Positions 20,481 through 30,278 of a DNA stretch of 64,000 nucleotides are shown in pieces; position 1 is the stretch's first letter, and every line of letters begins with the position of its first letter. The position numbers and the translations under genes were made by a program. The DNA comes from Zasmidium citrigriseum (Eukaryota; Ascomycota; Dothideomycetes; Mycosphaerellales; Mycosphaerellaceae): NCBI GenBank assembly GCA_002786025.1, contig NHNW01000023.1, forward strand, positions 496,001 through 560,000, written 5' to 3'. The notes beneath the pieces were generated by a model, which ran no database searches, had not been told where the DNA came from, and saw only the letters and a program-made list of their open reading frames with translations.

Positions 20481-21005
20481 GCTCTCGCACAAGGCGCAAC
20501 ATGTCGGTTACTGATCAGGCTTTGCTTTGGCAGGTAACACATACGGCCCTGGTCTCAACTTCCGGTTCGACTTGCTTGATCTCGAAATAAGTATACAGGT
20601 AACGCCGTATGCCCAACAGAGAATATAACAGACAGTGCTAACGAGTATCAGTTCTCCAGCGACATCCTCTACGCCACAATTATTGCCTTTGTGACTGGCT
20701 CGAACCGAAGAGCAAAAGCATGCAGTTAAGGGGAGCACCAAAGTAAGCACACTGGATAGCGTAGCGTCCAAACTCATGCAGAAAGATGAGGAACAGCAGA
20801 GCGAGGTTCTTTACACAACATTCTCAAGCTTCCCTCCGATCTGCTCAAACCAACAATGCTGCCTAATTCCAGAAGACTAAAAACGATGTCCCTTGCGTCG
20901 CCAAGGTAGTACAGACCCATACTCGCGTTGAATCCACATTTGCTGCCTTATTCCTCCTTGATCTTTTCAACTTGAACTCTCTTTCTTCCACTGAACTAAG
21001 TCAAC
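20481..21005. other. Intergenic region
   Basis: 525 bp. A hydrophobic 89-codon frame on the minus strand (20508-20777) is present but has no supporting features. The 3' end contains AGGTAGTACAGACCC (20904-20918), shared with the promoter of the next tandem gene. Confidence 0.5.
20904..20918 (+). promoter_or_regulatory. Shared 15-bp upstream element, copy 1
   Basis: AGGTAGTACAGACCC lies 102 bp before the start codon at 21006. The same 15 bp recurs 128 bp before the start of the next family member. It is either a conserved regulatory site or a relic of duplication. Confidence 0.4.
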
Positions 21006-21746
21006 ATGGACGCTTCTCCTCTCGTCAGGCTGTCCGCTGAGCTGCGGGTCCTCATATTCGAATACGCACTTTCGTTCTCAAGACGCTTTCGAATCGTATT
21101 CACCACAGCCACAGCCATTGACACTGGGAGCGGAATTCCAAACGTCCAGAACCCGACCGCCCTTCTCAAAACGTGCCGCCAGATCCACTACGAATGTAGC
21201 GGACTCATCTACCAACTCAATACATTCGTCATCGCACTCGAAGAGACCGAGCTCTTCAGGTTCCCAACTATCGCAACCTATCTTCAAAGACTCGGTCTGA
21301 TCAACATCTCCCGCCTCTCCACGTTGATTGTGGAGGTCCGAGGCCGGGGAGTGTTGCCTCTCCGCGACCAATTCAGGCACATGCAATTCATCACATCAAG
21401 AAGAATAGCCGACGAGAATGATCTCCCACAATCATGCCGATTGTTCCTTCGACCAATCGTACTCACCAAAAGTCAAATGGACAGGTGGACGCAGCATGGT
21501 ATCGATACGCACCTGCGAGCGACGCAGTTAGACCTTCGGCTGGACCTGCAGAGGGCTTTGAAGGCAGCTATTAAGAAATTGGAGAAGTGGCTGGACGGTC
21601 TGGATAGTGAGGAGAGACAAATGGCTGGTTATGAATGCTTTGCGGTGAGGAATCTGTACGGTAGACATCTCGAATTGGAGCGGGGGCATAACCATGATGC
21701 GAGCAATTACGGCTACAACGGGGACTTGGTCTGGGTGAGGGTCTGA
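21006..21746 (+). CDS. 2EXR/F-box-like family protein
   Basis: Intronless, 246 residues. MDASPLVRLSAELRVLIFEY gives the first motif; LLKTCRQIHYECSGLIYQLN gives the second. LQRLGLINISRLSTLIVEVR corresponds to the central family block. It is closest to the next gene, sharing ALLxTCRQIHYEC and LTYQLNAF/LIYQLNTF and a promoter element, so these two appear to be the most recent duplicates in the cluster. The C-terminus is charged and helical (LQRALKAAIKKLEKWL). Confidence 0.8.
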   Translation: MDASPLVRLSAELRVLIFEYALSFSRRFRIVFTTATAIDTGSGIPNVQNPTALLKTCRQIHYECSGLIYQLNTFVIALEETELFRFPTIATYLQRLGLINISRLSTLIVEVRGRGVLPLRDQFRHMQFITSRRIADENDLPQSCRLFLRPIVLTKSQMDRWTQHGIDTHLRATQLDLRLDLQRALKAAIKKLEKWLDGLDSEERQMAGYECFAVRNLYGRHLELERGHNHDASNYGYNGDLVWVRV

Positions 21747-21830
21747 TGGCATAGTAGGCAGGGGACTTTAATGCTCGAATTGACAATACTCTGCAATCGA
21801 ATATTCGAAACGATCACCCCTGCATCACTG

Positions 21831-21845
21831 AGGTAGTACAGACCC
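21831..21845 (+). promoter_or_regulatory. Shared 15-bp upstream element, copy 2
   Basis: AGGTAGTACAGACCC, identical to the element at 20904-20918, 128 bp before the start codon at 21959. Confidence 0.4.
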
Positions 21846-21958
21846 GCTCTTGTATCAAGCGAGGCTGGGAACTTCGTACTTCACATTCCTCTCCTCTCCA
21901 TTCCTCTCTCTTTACTTTCTTCTAAACAAAAGATACCCTCCTAACATAGCATCTCATC

Positions 21959-22708
21959 ATGAACTCCTCGCCTTTCGCCAGGCTCCCCACCGAAGTACGA
22001 CTTCTCATCTTCGAGGATGCTCTATCTTTCCCGAATCCAATCCGCATAGAATCCGCCATCGCCACTCGAGCCCAGGATCCAAAGCACCCAACAGCCCTCC
22101 TGCAAACCTGTCGACAAATCCACTACGAATGCAAGGGACTCACCTACCAACTGAATGCATTCCTCGTCGTATTCCCAATGCTTAATCCCGACGTCTTCGA
22201 CACCACAATCCTCGCAACCTTCCTCCACCAAATCGGCCCCACCAACGTCGCCAGTCTCTCCAGTCTGATCGTGGAAGCCCAAGGCCCCCGTGAAGCGAGC
22301 CGCTGCGAAACAGCGAACCCCTGCGATTTCGCGATGCGCTGCGAAATGAGCCCTGTATACCTGCGATCCATCTCGCAAACGCTGGCCAACGACATACCGA
22401 CGCGCCGATTGTTCCTCCGACCGTTCCTGCTTTCGCATCGGGACTTGTACACGCAGCGGGACATGCAGACGTTCCTACAGGCGTCGCAGTTGGACCTCCG
22501 CGTGGATCTGCCGAGTTCGGTGAGGCTTGCTAGGGAGAATTTGCTGGAGACGATGCTGGAGACGAAGGTCGAGATGGTGCATCGGCACTGCTTGTATGCG
22601 ATGAATCTGTACACTGGACATCTCGAGGCGCCTGCATTATACGGGATCCCATGGGAGGGTGGGGCCCATTTGATGGCAGAATTAGCAGGTGTTTCCCCCG
22701 GGGATTGA
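21959..22708 (+). CDS. 2EXR/F-box-like family protein
   Basis: Intronless, 249 residues. MNSSPFARLPTEVRLLIFED holds the first motif in the TEVR form. ALLQTCRQIHYECKGLTYQL holds the second, followed by LNAFLVVFP. The central block HQIGPTNVASLSSLIVEAQG matches the family. Compared with its upstream neighbour it has an insertion (RCETANPCDFAMRCEM) after the central block. The gene ends the first cluster; the next gene is on the opposite strand and unrelated. Confidence 0.8.
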   Translation: MNSSPFARLPTEVRLLIFEDALSFPNPIRIESAIATRAQDPKHPTALLQTCRQIHYECKGLTYQLNAFLVVFPMLNPDVFDTTILATFLHQIGPTNVASLSSLIVEAQGPREASRCETANPCDFAMRCEMSPVYLRSISQTLANDIPTRRLFLRPFLLSHRDLYTQRDMQTFLQASQLDLRVDLPSSVRLARENLLETMLETKVEMVHRHCLYAMNLYTGHLEAPALYGIPWEGGAHLMAELAGVSPGD

Positions 22709-23102
22709 TTGCGGGATGGGAAGAATGCTCTCCTGTCGTTGCCTTTTCTTCACGTCGTGGCTCACTTGGCGAATGGGGGTATCCACTTCGCATTGTCAGA
22801 TTTCGTAATCATCGAGTTCGCTGAAATTATAAAAGAAAACTTGCGCTATCTATGCTACCCTTGGCTATGTGATTGCTTGCTGAGCTGGACGCGCATACTA
22901 CTATTCGAACGAATCGCTATGCTGCGATACGAACAAGGGCCATCTTCACGAGCTTCTCCTCCATGCTTTCTCTCCTGCAAGAAAGCCAATTGCCCATTGG
23001 CCCGACGTTCCTGGAAGCTCGACAGGAATGTGCGAATATCGACTTGGGAAAAAGCTAATCCAAGTAGTGCAGTTGCGCACGGAGCTTGCACACGGGCCTC
23101 CC
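22709..23102. other. Intergenic region (convergent genes)
   Basis: 394 bp between the 3' ends of the last family member and the Gln/Ser/Pro-rich gene. No gene seen; terminators of both genes are expected here. Confidence 0.6.
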
Positions 23103-24551
23103 TTAGGCGTACCATTGCGGAGGTCCAGAGGAAAATGAAGTGGGAGCGGAGTCAGATGGTTGATTGGGATTCTTTCTGGGCGAAAAGGTCGGATTCGGAG
23201 TACCGGGCTGCAGAAGAGAAGGGTCTTGAGGCGAGCAAGGCGTCGGCGGAAGCTGAACGTTCTGGAATTGGACATCCGATGTTGGCTGGGTGGAGGCTTG
23301 AGGAGTATTCGATGACAACTGGACGACAGGAACCATTTGCGATGGCGTCTGTGCTGGAAGACCCATTGCGTTGCCGTAATGTTGGGGCGACTGTGTCGGA
23401 AAAGCCGGCGAGCCCCAGGTATTCGTAACTGCATCAAATGTTGCGAGCCACGCTGCGACGTCTGGGTCCATCTCAAGATGTGGAGCAGAATCGGCGATCG
23501 GCTGAAAAGGCTCCTGAACGGGTGTTGGTTGCCATGAGGTTTGTCGAGCCAAAGGCGGGGCGTATGATAGCGTGTTACCCGGGTGGAATGGGACGCCATT
23601 GTTGGAGGGAGAGCTGTTCGATGGCGGGTTGGGTGCTTGCGTGCCGTACGTATGTCCCTGTGATGCTGAAAACAAATGGAACGCAGGATTGAGGCCAGAT
23701 GATTGCGTAGGTTGACTCTGAAAGGGTGCAGATTGCGAGGTCGCCTGAAAAGAGTTCGAGGACTGGCCAGGAAATGTGCTTTGAAAAGTGGGAGCCTGCG
23801 CTTGAGCGACATGCTGATACTGATGTTGGCGTTGATCTTGTTGTGGGCTATTGAAAGGCTGTGAGAAGACTGGCGAGGGCGCAGCCGTGGAGCCAGCGAA
23901 TGAAGACGGAGCCTGAGAGGGTTCTGAAGCCTTCGTCTGTGGTGGGGAGCTTGACGTCGGCCGAGCATCGTTGAAAGAGAAAGTCCAGCGTGGAGACGCA
24001 TCCGTAGGAAGCGCTCGGGCAGATCGCACTGGCGCCTGGGTATCTTGCGACGTATCCAGTATACGACGCAGAAATTCCTCCATTGCCGCCTCCGTCGGAT
24101 CTCCAAGATCTGGCAGAGGATCTTCAGCATTCCAAGTGATGATCTCCAGGTACTTTCTCACCCGACTGCCCAACGGACTCCGCACCTTCTCCTGCATGAG
24201 CGTTCGATCGTGATTTCCCGGATTCTGGCAGTCTTGATGCTTCTCCGCAACCCATCCGGTGAAGTGGCCCTCGGTGAGATGGCCGCGTCGGAAGATGTCT
24301 TTCGGCCAAAGGTATTCGCCAAAGTGCTGGACGAAGGTGACGGCGACATAGTCCAGCTTGTTGCCATCGGACATGGTGATCAGGCTGTTCTTGGCGGCTT
24401 CGGCGTTGATGCGGCGGAACTCGTATTTCAAGTACTGGATGCAAAGGCAGAGAAAGTTGTGATGGCGGGACGGGGTCAGTTTGAACTGCAGTTCGACGAG
24501 GACCTCAACCAAGCGATTCTCAAACTCTTGCGTATCTCTTTGCCCTGACAT
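23103..24551 (-). CDS. Gln/Ser/Pro-rich protein of unknown function
   Basis: Intronless, 482 residues. The N-terminal 165 residues look globular and helical (MSGQRDTQEFENRLVEVLVE, with PLPDLGDPTEAAMEEFLRRI near the end). The rest is low-complexity, rich in Gln, Ser, Pro and Asn (SPQQDQRQHQYQHVAQAQAP), with a short ordered patch LEMDPDVAAWLATFDAVTNT at about 365-385. This layout resembles transcriptional co-regulators or RNA-granule proteins with prion-like tails, but there is no recognisable domain. Probably nuclear or cytosolic; no signal peptide or membrane segment. Confidence 0.75.
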   Translation of the reverse strand: MSGQRDTQEFENRLVEVLVELQFKLTPSRHHNFLCLCIQYLKYEFRRINAEAAKNSLITMSDGNKLDYVAVTFVQHFGEYLWPKDIFRRGHLTEGHFTGWVAEKHQDCQNPGNHDRTLMQEKVRSPLGSRVRKYLEIITWNAEDPLPDLGDPTEAAMEEFLRRILDTSQDTQAPVRSARALPTDASPRWTFSFNDARPTSSSPPQTKASEPSQAPSSFAGSTAAPSPVFSQPFNSPQQDQRQHQYQHVAQAQAPTFQSTFPGQSSNSFQATSQSAPFQSQPTQSSGLNPAFHLFSASQGHTYGTQAPNPPSNSSPSNNGVPFHPGNTLSYAPPLARQTSWQPTPVQEPFQPIADSAPHLEMDPDVAAWLATFDAVTNTWGSPAFPTQSPQHYGNAMGLPAQTPSQMVPVVQLSSNTPQASTQPTSDVQFQNVQLPPTPCSPQDPSLLQPGTPNPTFSPRKNPNQPSDSAPTSFSSGPPQWYA

Positions 24552-25069
24552 GACTGCTAATCTCGAAAGTGTGAGTGGAGAGAGGCTTGATGGCGAGGCC
24601 GAGTGTCGTGGCTGGGGATGCTATTTTGCGGAACACTTTTGAAGAGGTGATCGTAGCGTGGACGGCAGCTTGAACTTCCTGAACAAAACCTGCTCGTAGA
24701 GCCAGGGAGGTTTGGTGATAGGCTTGGGAGATTGAAAGCGAAGTCGAGAGTCGATATGATGGCCGAAACGAACGCTGACTGGATCGAGTTGGCTGTGATG
24801 GTTGAGATGGTCTGATTGTTGAGTTAATGTGAAAGCTTGGAATTGTTTTTGGGTTGAGGAGATGGACATCCCAGCGCGTATTATATCCATCGATCTTGAG
24901 ATGTCTTGGATGCTGCCTGATGCCATCTCAGACAATAGTCTTGGACAACTTGAGTGTTCGAGTGGGAAGTCTCGGGCGCAGGGCTTCGTGGCTTCGAGAC
25001 ATAGCTCTTGGCGGCAGTCTTGCTCGTAACGGTAGAGACATGTTCCCTTAACGCCCCAAGTGCCATGAT
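24552..25069. other. Intergenic region
   Basis: 518 bp between the start of the Gln-rich gene and the stop of COQ6. I see no supported gene. Confidence 0.6.
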
Positions 25070-26617
25070 CTAGCTCGCCGAAGCGGCCCCCATCAGCGCG
25101 CCCTTCAACGGCCCCAATTTGTTCACCAGATCAAGTCCCAAGCTTCGACCCCAGACCACGGGCCCTGAGCTGGCCGAATACAACTTCTGCAACTTATCCA
25201 CCACGCCCAACATAGCATTGTTCGCCGCCCAGCGCTCCGCATCATAATCATCAAGACACCAGCAACTACCAATATCCATGCCATGTTCCACACCCTTCGA
25301 GATACACTTGGCGAGTGACTCAGCGTCCGCGAGACCTAAGTTGAGACCTTGTCCCGCGAGCGGGTGGATGGTGTGTGCGGCGTCACCGATCAAGGCGATG
25401 CGGTGGCCGGTGTATGTTGAGGCGTGGCGCATACGGAGCGGGAAAGATGCGATGCTGCCTTCTTGGACCGATGTGATGCGAGGGAAGTAGGGTGGGAGGC
25501 CGGTCTGGGAGGCTTTGGTATTGGGTTCGCGCCAGGCTAGTTCTTCTGCGAGGTTGCAGGTGGGGTCTTTGATCATGTAGTCGAGGTCTACGGTCATGAG
25601 GCGGAAGGCGGCGTTGACCATGGTGGCGAAGTCGTGGGGTGAGAGCTGTTTCAATTTGGTGGCGAGTGGCGCTGAAATGGACCACACCAGGCTGGCTTTG
25701 TTTCCAGGGAGGGGCAGGAGAGCGATAGGACCAGTCGGGAGAAAGCGTTGGTAGGCCGTCCGCATTTCCGTCCCTCTGAAGGATTGATCGAGCTGCAATG
25801 TGGCCACGACTCCATGCTGGCCGTAATCCCAGCCATGGCTCGGGATGCCTGCAAATTGGCGCACAGGACTGTTCGCACCGTCAGCGCCGACCAGCAGTCT
25901 GGCCGCAATGTGTCTGTCTCCCGGAAGGGTGACGATAGGCCAATGCGAGAGATCCAAAGAGGTCTCATCTTCCGGCTCCGGTCCAAGCTCGATGGACTTG
26001 ACCATGGTCCGATCCAGAAGCGTGAAGCCCTCCGGATCCAACGCCCGCAGCTCACCCAGCAGAGTCTCCGTCAAGTTGGCATTCTCACACATCGTCGCGA
26101 CTGTCGCATCCTGCTCCACCTCATACTTCTTCCTGCTCTCCCGAAACCTACTCCCGGGAATGGCCTCTGCGATGGTATCCAGAATATTCCCCCTTAGTCG
26201 ATCCGCCGGATCGAATTGGATCTTGCTCCCACTGACACCATCCCACACATCCATTCCATGATACGGCTGTATTCTCTCCCCATCGATATTGTCCCACGCA
26301 CCAATCTCGCGCAAAAATCGGACGGACGAGGGCGTCAGGGAGGAGCATCGGTTCGAGTAGGCGTTCGCATCGCTTGCATGTCGCGGGGTGGTGATATCTT
26401 GTCCCTCGATCAAGGCAATCTTGAGGTCCTCGGTCGCCGGGTTCGACTGCAATGCCAAAGCAAGCGACAGTCCCGCCGGTCCACCGCCAACGCAGACGAC
26501 ATCGTAAATTTCTGGATTCCTCGGCGACGTCGCCCTCGTGAAGAGGCTCCTCCTCAGCGTCGGCGGTAGAGCAAGCAGCTTGGCGACATTTGTCACGGAT
26601 GGCCTGATGGGAGGCAT
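25070..26617 (-). CDS. COQ6: Ubiquinone biosynthesis monooxygenase COQ6, mitochondrial
   Basis: Intronless, 515 residues. The first 30 or so residues are basic and Ser/Thr-rich (LALPPTLRRSLFTRATSPRN), a mitochondrial targeting peptide. The FAD dinucleotide motif is DVVCVGGGPAGLSLALAL (about 39-56). The DG motif of the UbiH/COQ6 family is LLVGADGANSPVRQFAG. The second FAD motif is IALIGDAAHTIHPLAGQGLN (about 423-442), followed by LGLADAESLAKCI. COQ6 hydroxylates the ring at C5 during coenzyme Q synthesis at the inner membrane. The gene was presumably once divergent from the DUF4336 gene across about 370 bp, now interrupted by a 3.3-kb transposon. Confidence 0.95.
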   Translation of the reverse strand: MPPIRPSVTNVAKLLALPPTLRRSLFTRATSPRNPEIYDVVCVGGGPAGLSLALALQSNPATEDLKIALIEGQDITTPRHASDANAYSNRCSSLTPSSVRFLREIGAWDNIDGERIQPYHGMDVWDGVSGSKIQFDPADRLRGNILDTIAEAIPGSRFRESRKKYEVEQDATVATMCENANLTETLLGELRALDPEGFTLLDRTMVKSIELGPEPEDETSLDLSHWPIVTLPGDRHIAARLLVGADGANSPVRQFAGIPSHGWDYGQHGVVATLQLDQSFRGTEMRTAYQRFLPTGPIALLPLPGNKASLVWSISAPLATKLKQLSPHDFATMVNAAFRLMTVDLDYMIKDPTCNLAEELAWREPNTKASQTGLPPYFPRITSVQEGSIASFPLRMRHASTYTGHRIALIGDAAHTIHPLAGQGLNLGLADAESLAKCISKGVEHGMDIGSCWCLDDYDAERWAANNAMLGVVDKLQKLYSASSGPVVWGRSLGLDLVNKLGPLKGALMGAASAS

Positions 26618-26915
26618 TTGGAATGCTCGATAATGTTTCGGCCGTAGAGGCTGTGTTTATGCAGGACGACGAGGTGAAGTTGTCTCTGCCGGAGTCCGGG
26701 CCGATGCGGCGCCCACGTTGCCGAAGTGTATTATTTATCCACGGAAGATGACGGCAACGACTTCGATGTCATTCGTTATGATCCTTTGAGCTGTTCGCCC
26801 TCGGCCAGAACGCCTGTTTTGTAGTAAGCAGGTATCGTCAAGACCCCGGCTGGCACTTGTTTCTCGCGTAAGGTGCGAGGGGGTGAAGTAGTATAAGTTC
26901 TCTTTCTCTTGTTTC
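26618..26915. promoter_or_regulatory. COQ6 upstream region
   Basis: About 300 bp between the COQ6 start codon and the left edge of the transposon. It shows normal base composition, in sharp contrast to the RIP-mutated element beyond. It should hold the COQ6 promoter and possibly the displaced promoter of the DUF4336 gene. Confidence 0.5.
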
Positions 26916-26928
26916 CCTTGCTTCTGGT
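26916..26928 (+). repeat. Target-site duplication, left copy
   Basis: CCTTGCTTCTGGT directly abuts the left terminal inverted repeat. The same 13 bp follows the right terminal repeat at 30266-30278. MULEs usually make 9-11 bp duplications, so part of the match may be chance. Confidence 0.75.
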
Positions 26929-26984
26929 TATTTATAAACATCGGTCGATGGAATTTTAAATATCGGTCGGCACGTGACCAAATC
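26929..26984 (+). repeat. MULE left terminal inverted repeat
   Basis: 56 bp, starting TATTTATAAACATCGGTCGA and ending CACGTGACCAAATC. It contains intact CA dinucleotides, unlike the interior. Confidence 0.9.
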
Positions 26985-27073
26985 CAGGAGGCGGGAATAC
27001 CCGTCGGGACGCACCACCAAAATTTACTAGGCTGCTCCTACTTTCTTTCCTTCTTTCCTACCCCTTAACCGCT

Positions 27074-29600
27074 AGTATAGCTACAATCGACCCCTCTATC
27101 GATAATGTCGTAGCGTAGGCGTTAATAGACGATAAGGCGCTCGATTTATAGATATTATAGCTCTATAAGGACGGTTTAGAGGCTCTAAGCGAGTCTATTA
27201 CTTCCTCGCCTACTAATAATCTAGTAACTAACCTATAGAGCGACTCGGACGACGACGATATCGATAGCGGCTACGGCGGTATACCCTCGCCTTAGATCTA
27301 GCGATTCGAGTCGTATAACGAGGCGTTTAAGTATCTACGAGCCTTCTTAGAGTAGTATAGTTTTACTTAGGTTAAGAGCGGCGGTATAAAGAAGAATAAT
27401 AGTAATAAGGTATATAATAAGCTATTAAAGTATACTAAAGGGGTTACTAAGAAGCATCTCTTATTATATCGCTAGCTAGGCCGAGAGTCTAAGAAGCCTA
27501 ATAAGACGACTTAGAAGATAGACTACGGCGTAACTATTATCTTAAAGGTAGTAGATAAGGACGAGCTAGAAGGCGCCTAGACTTTCTTATACGGCTCTAT
27601 ATTAAGTTACAATTATAGTAGCGTCGACTTAATCGGCTTAGCGGCTTACCGTCGATATTACTAAAGTAATAGCCTTTATCGATTCCTCGTCGACTACTAT
27701 AAGAACGGCGTATTACCTTAAGTCGCCTATACTATAGCTAAGGACTAGTTTATTAAGAAGGGCGATAATAATACGGCTCTAATCCTTCGTAATATATATA
27801 ATATCTATACGAAGGTCCGTCGGTAGGTACTTAAGACGAAGACTCTAGTCGATAAGATACTAGCTAAGATAGAAGATAGTAGCTTCTTCTATAATTACGT
27901 TATAGACGATAAGGATAGGCTCGAGTTACTCTTCTTTACTTAGCTAGACTTAATCGATATCTATAAGGCTAATAATAACGTCCTTATATACGACTATACC
28001 TATAAGACTAATAAGTACGGTATCCCCTTACTCTACTTTATCTTTATTACGAGGATTAGTATTATACTACCGCTCGCTTACTACTTTATAAGTAGCGAGT
28101 CGTTTAATAGCTATAAGTAGGCTTTTAATTAACTTAAGAAGCTCTTCGACGAGTACGATATTAACGACCCTAATATCGTAATCTACGATAGAGACCGAGT
28201 AGTAATAAATACCTTCGAGTAGGTATTTCTAGGCCTCTAAACAATACTCTATATATAGTATATAGATACGGCCGTTAAAGCGTAAGCCTATAAGCTCTTT
28301 AGCTAGTAACGTAACGAAGATAGCTCTCGTTATATTGCCTCTAACTTAGCTAAGGAGTTTCTAAGCCTATATCGTAGCTACTAGCTCGCTCTAACCGAAG
28401 CCGCCTTTAATAACGCCTATAATAAGCTCCTCGAGCGAGCGTAGCGCGATAAGGGCGATATCGATAAGAGTAATAATAAAGTCGACGACGAGCTTAATAA
28501 GCTAGCTCGGCTAGTTAACGTTATAAAGCGAGTCGATAGTAACGATAAGGATACCTCCGAGCGTTAGCTTAAGGTAGTAGCCTATCTTAAGAAGTACTAG
28601 TAGGTATATAAAGATAAGTACGTAAAGGCGTAGACTAATAACTTCTATTACTATAGAAACGATACTACCTCGCCTAGTAAGGGCGCTTACGCTAGCTTAA
28701 AGTAGTAGATTTAATCGTTACGGAGCGACGTTACTACCTTCTTTATAAAGATAGTACCCTTCTACGATAGCTACCTCGATCGATATTAAGCCGGCCTAGC
28801 CGCTACTCGTAATACCGCCTTAACGTAGTTCGTAGACAAGCTATTTTATTAAGCTCTTAATATAGTTATTACCGTAAAGGGTATTAAGATAGTCTACCTA
28901 TAGAAGTAGAAGCTATAAGATAAGCTAGATTAACTTAAGACTAACCTTAACTTCGAGCGATCTATCTATATAGGGGTGTTTACGAGGACGACGGGTATTA
29001 ACTACTCTTATAAGCTAGAACCCTTCGTTATTACTCTACCTCGTAGACGGCTAGCTACCCTTATATCTTTAGACTTCTCGAGCTTCTAGCGTATACCCGA
29101 TAGCGTAGATAATAAGGTACCTACTACTCGTACTCTTAACCCTTACGATCGATTAAGGAAGCGCTCTATACGCCTATAACGCTCTTACGCTATAGGTACT
29201 AGCTAGTCTTCGACTTAGCGAGATCTAACCCTCGTAGAGCGACTAGATCTAAACTAGCGGTACGCTACGCCGCTAGTAGGCTTATAGATTAAGCTTATTA
29301 ATATTATAGCGACTTAATAAGACGATACTTAGCTTACGAGGCGTAACGGCTAGCCTTAACGTCTAATCTAGAGCTAGAGTAGCCGTCGAGCGACTCTAGT
29401 AGCTAGCGCTATCTCTTACTAGTATAGTATAGGTTACTAGTACGGAAAGTGTACTTATCTAAAGGCTTAATAAGCCTATAACCCTCGGTGCCGCTATAAA
29501 GGTAATAGAGCGTATAAGAATTAATATAGTACCTTATTAATATAGCGGCCGACGACTATAATACTAAGAGCGATACTATAAGCGACACTACGAGTAGCTC
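27074..29600 (+). pseudogene. MULE transposase, destroyed by RIP
   Basis: One frame (codons in phase with 27320) can be followed from about 27104 to 28900 without an indel, but it is broken by dozens of TAG/TAA codons where CAG, CAA or TGG would be expected. Readable blocks include SDSDDDDIDSGYGGI near the start. The catalytic core begins with VLIYDYTYKTNKYGIPLLYF (first Asp at 27992-27994), then SSESFNSYK and IVIYDRDR (Asp at 28187-28195). TNNFYYYRNDTTSPSKGAYA then corresponds to the conserved TSR-x-EGAHA block downstream of the catalytic core in MULE transposases. A possible Cys-rich tail (YNPRCRYKGNRAYKN, near 29490) follows. The pattern is that of the MULE/Hop class of fungal DNA transposons. 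No intact product is possible. Confidence 0.85.
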
Positions 29601-30002
29601 TATAAGCGCTACCTATAGCGGTAGTAGTACCTTCTATAAACGATTAGATAGCTATCTTAATATAGTAGTAGGTATAGATAAACGAGTAGGTAGCTTAGCT
29701 ACTCTAGTAACGATAGGCACCCTCTATACTACCTCTAGAAGTCCTAGTAGGAGCTAGTAACGTATACTACTTTATTAGGATAGATAGAGACGACGAGAAG
29801 GCTATCCGTCTAACGCTACCTATACGCTTATACTAATAAATCGGCTAACCCCCCTTCTAACCTAATAAGCGTTAAACGCGTAAGACGCGTTCTCTATAAC
29901 GCGAGAATTACACGACAATTATATAGAGTTTCTCGGCCTCTAATTAGCTACCGCTAGAAAGGCTAGTAAACGATAATTTAAGGCGATTTAAGGGTTAAGA
30001 GC

Positions 30003-30033
30003 TAGCGTAAGCTAGCTGCAAAAAGCTAGCTTT
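30003..30033. repeat. Short hairpin near right end of MULE
   Basis: AAGCTAGC and GCTAGCTT at about 30009-30032 are reverse complements with an 8-nt loop (TGCAAAAA). Role unknown. Confidence 0.35.
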
Positions 30034-30208
30034 ATTTAAGACTAGATTTCGCCTACTATAACACAACGCGACGGTTAGATATTACATAATTAAAGGAGCT
30101 TCTTATATATAGTATTCTTAGTAATCGCTTCTATATAAATATATTGTAAAACCGTATTATTGTCGCTCTATAGGTCATAGGGGGAAATTTTGATTTACGC
30201 CAAGCTTT

Positions 30209-30264
30209 GATTTGGTCACGTGCCGACCGATATTTAAAATTTCGTCGACCGATGTTTATAAATA
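30209..30264 (-). repeat. MULE right terminal inverted repeat
   Basis: 56 bp, reverse complement of the left repeat with two mismatches, ending CCGATGTTTATAAATA. Confidence 0.9.
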
Positions 30265-30265
30265 T

Positions 30266-30278
30266 CCTTGCTTCTGGT
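30266..30278 (+). repeat. Target-site duplication, right copy
   Basis: CCTTGCTTCTGGT, identical to 26916-26928. One extra T (30265) lies between it and the terminal repeat. Confidence 0.75.

Larger units (their letters stand above)
26929..30264 (+). mobile_element. Mutator-like element (MULE), RIP-saturated, non-functional
   Basis: About 3.34 kb. Two 56-bp terminal inverted repeats match at 54 of 56 positions and are flanked by a 13-bp direct repeat. The interior (about 27060-30000) is almost free of CA and TG; I find none from 27121 to 27454, while TA and CG are frequent. This is the RIP signature (CpA to TpA on both strands). The plus-strand reading frame, interrupted by many TAG/TAA codons, still encodes a MULE transposase. 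Insertion lies between COQ6 and the DUF4336 gene. Confidence 0.92.

Noticed and set aside
26929..30264. Interpretation of the element as an LTR retrotransposon
   Set aside because: The terminal repeats are inverted, not direct, and the decayed frame encodes a MULE transposase; there is no reverse transcriptase or integrase block.
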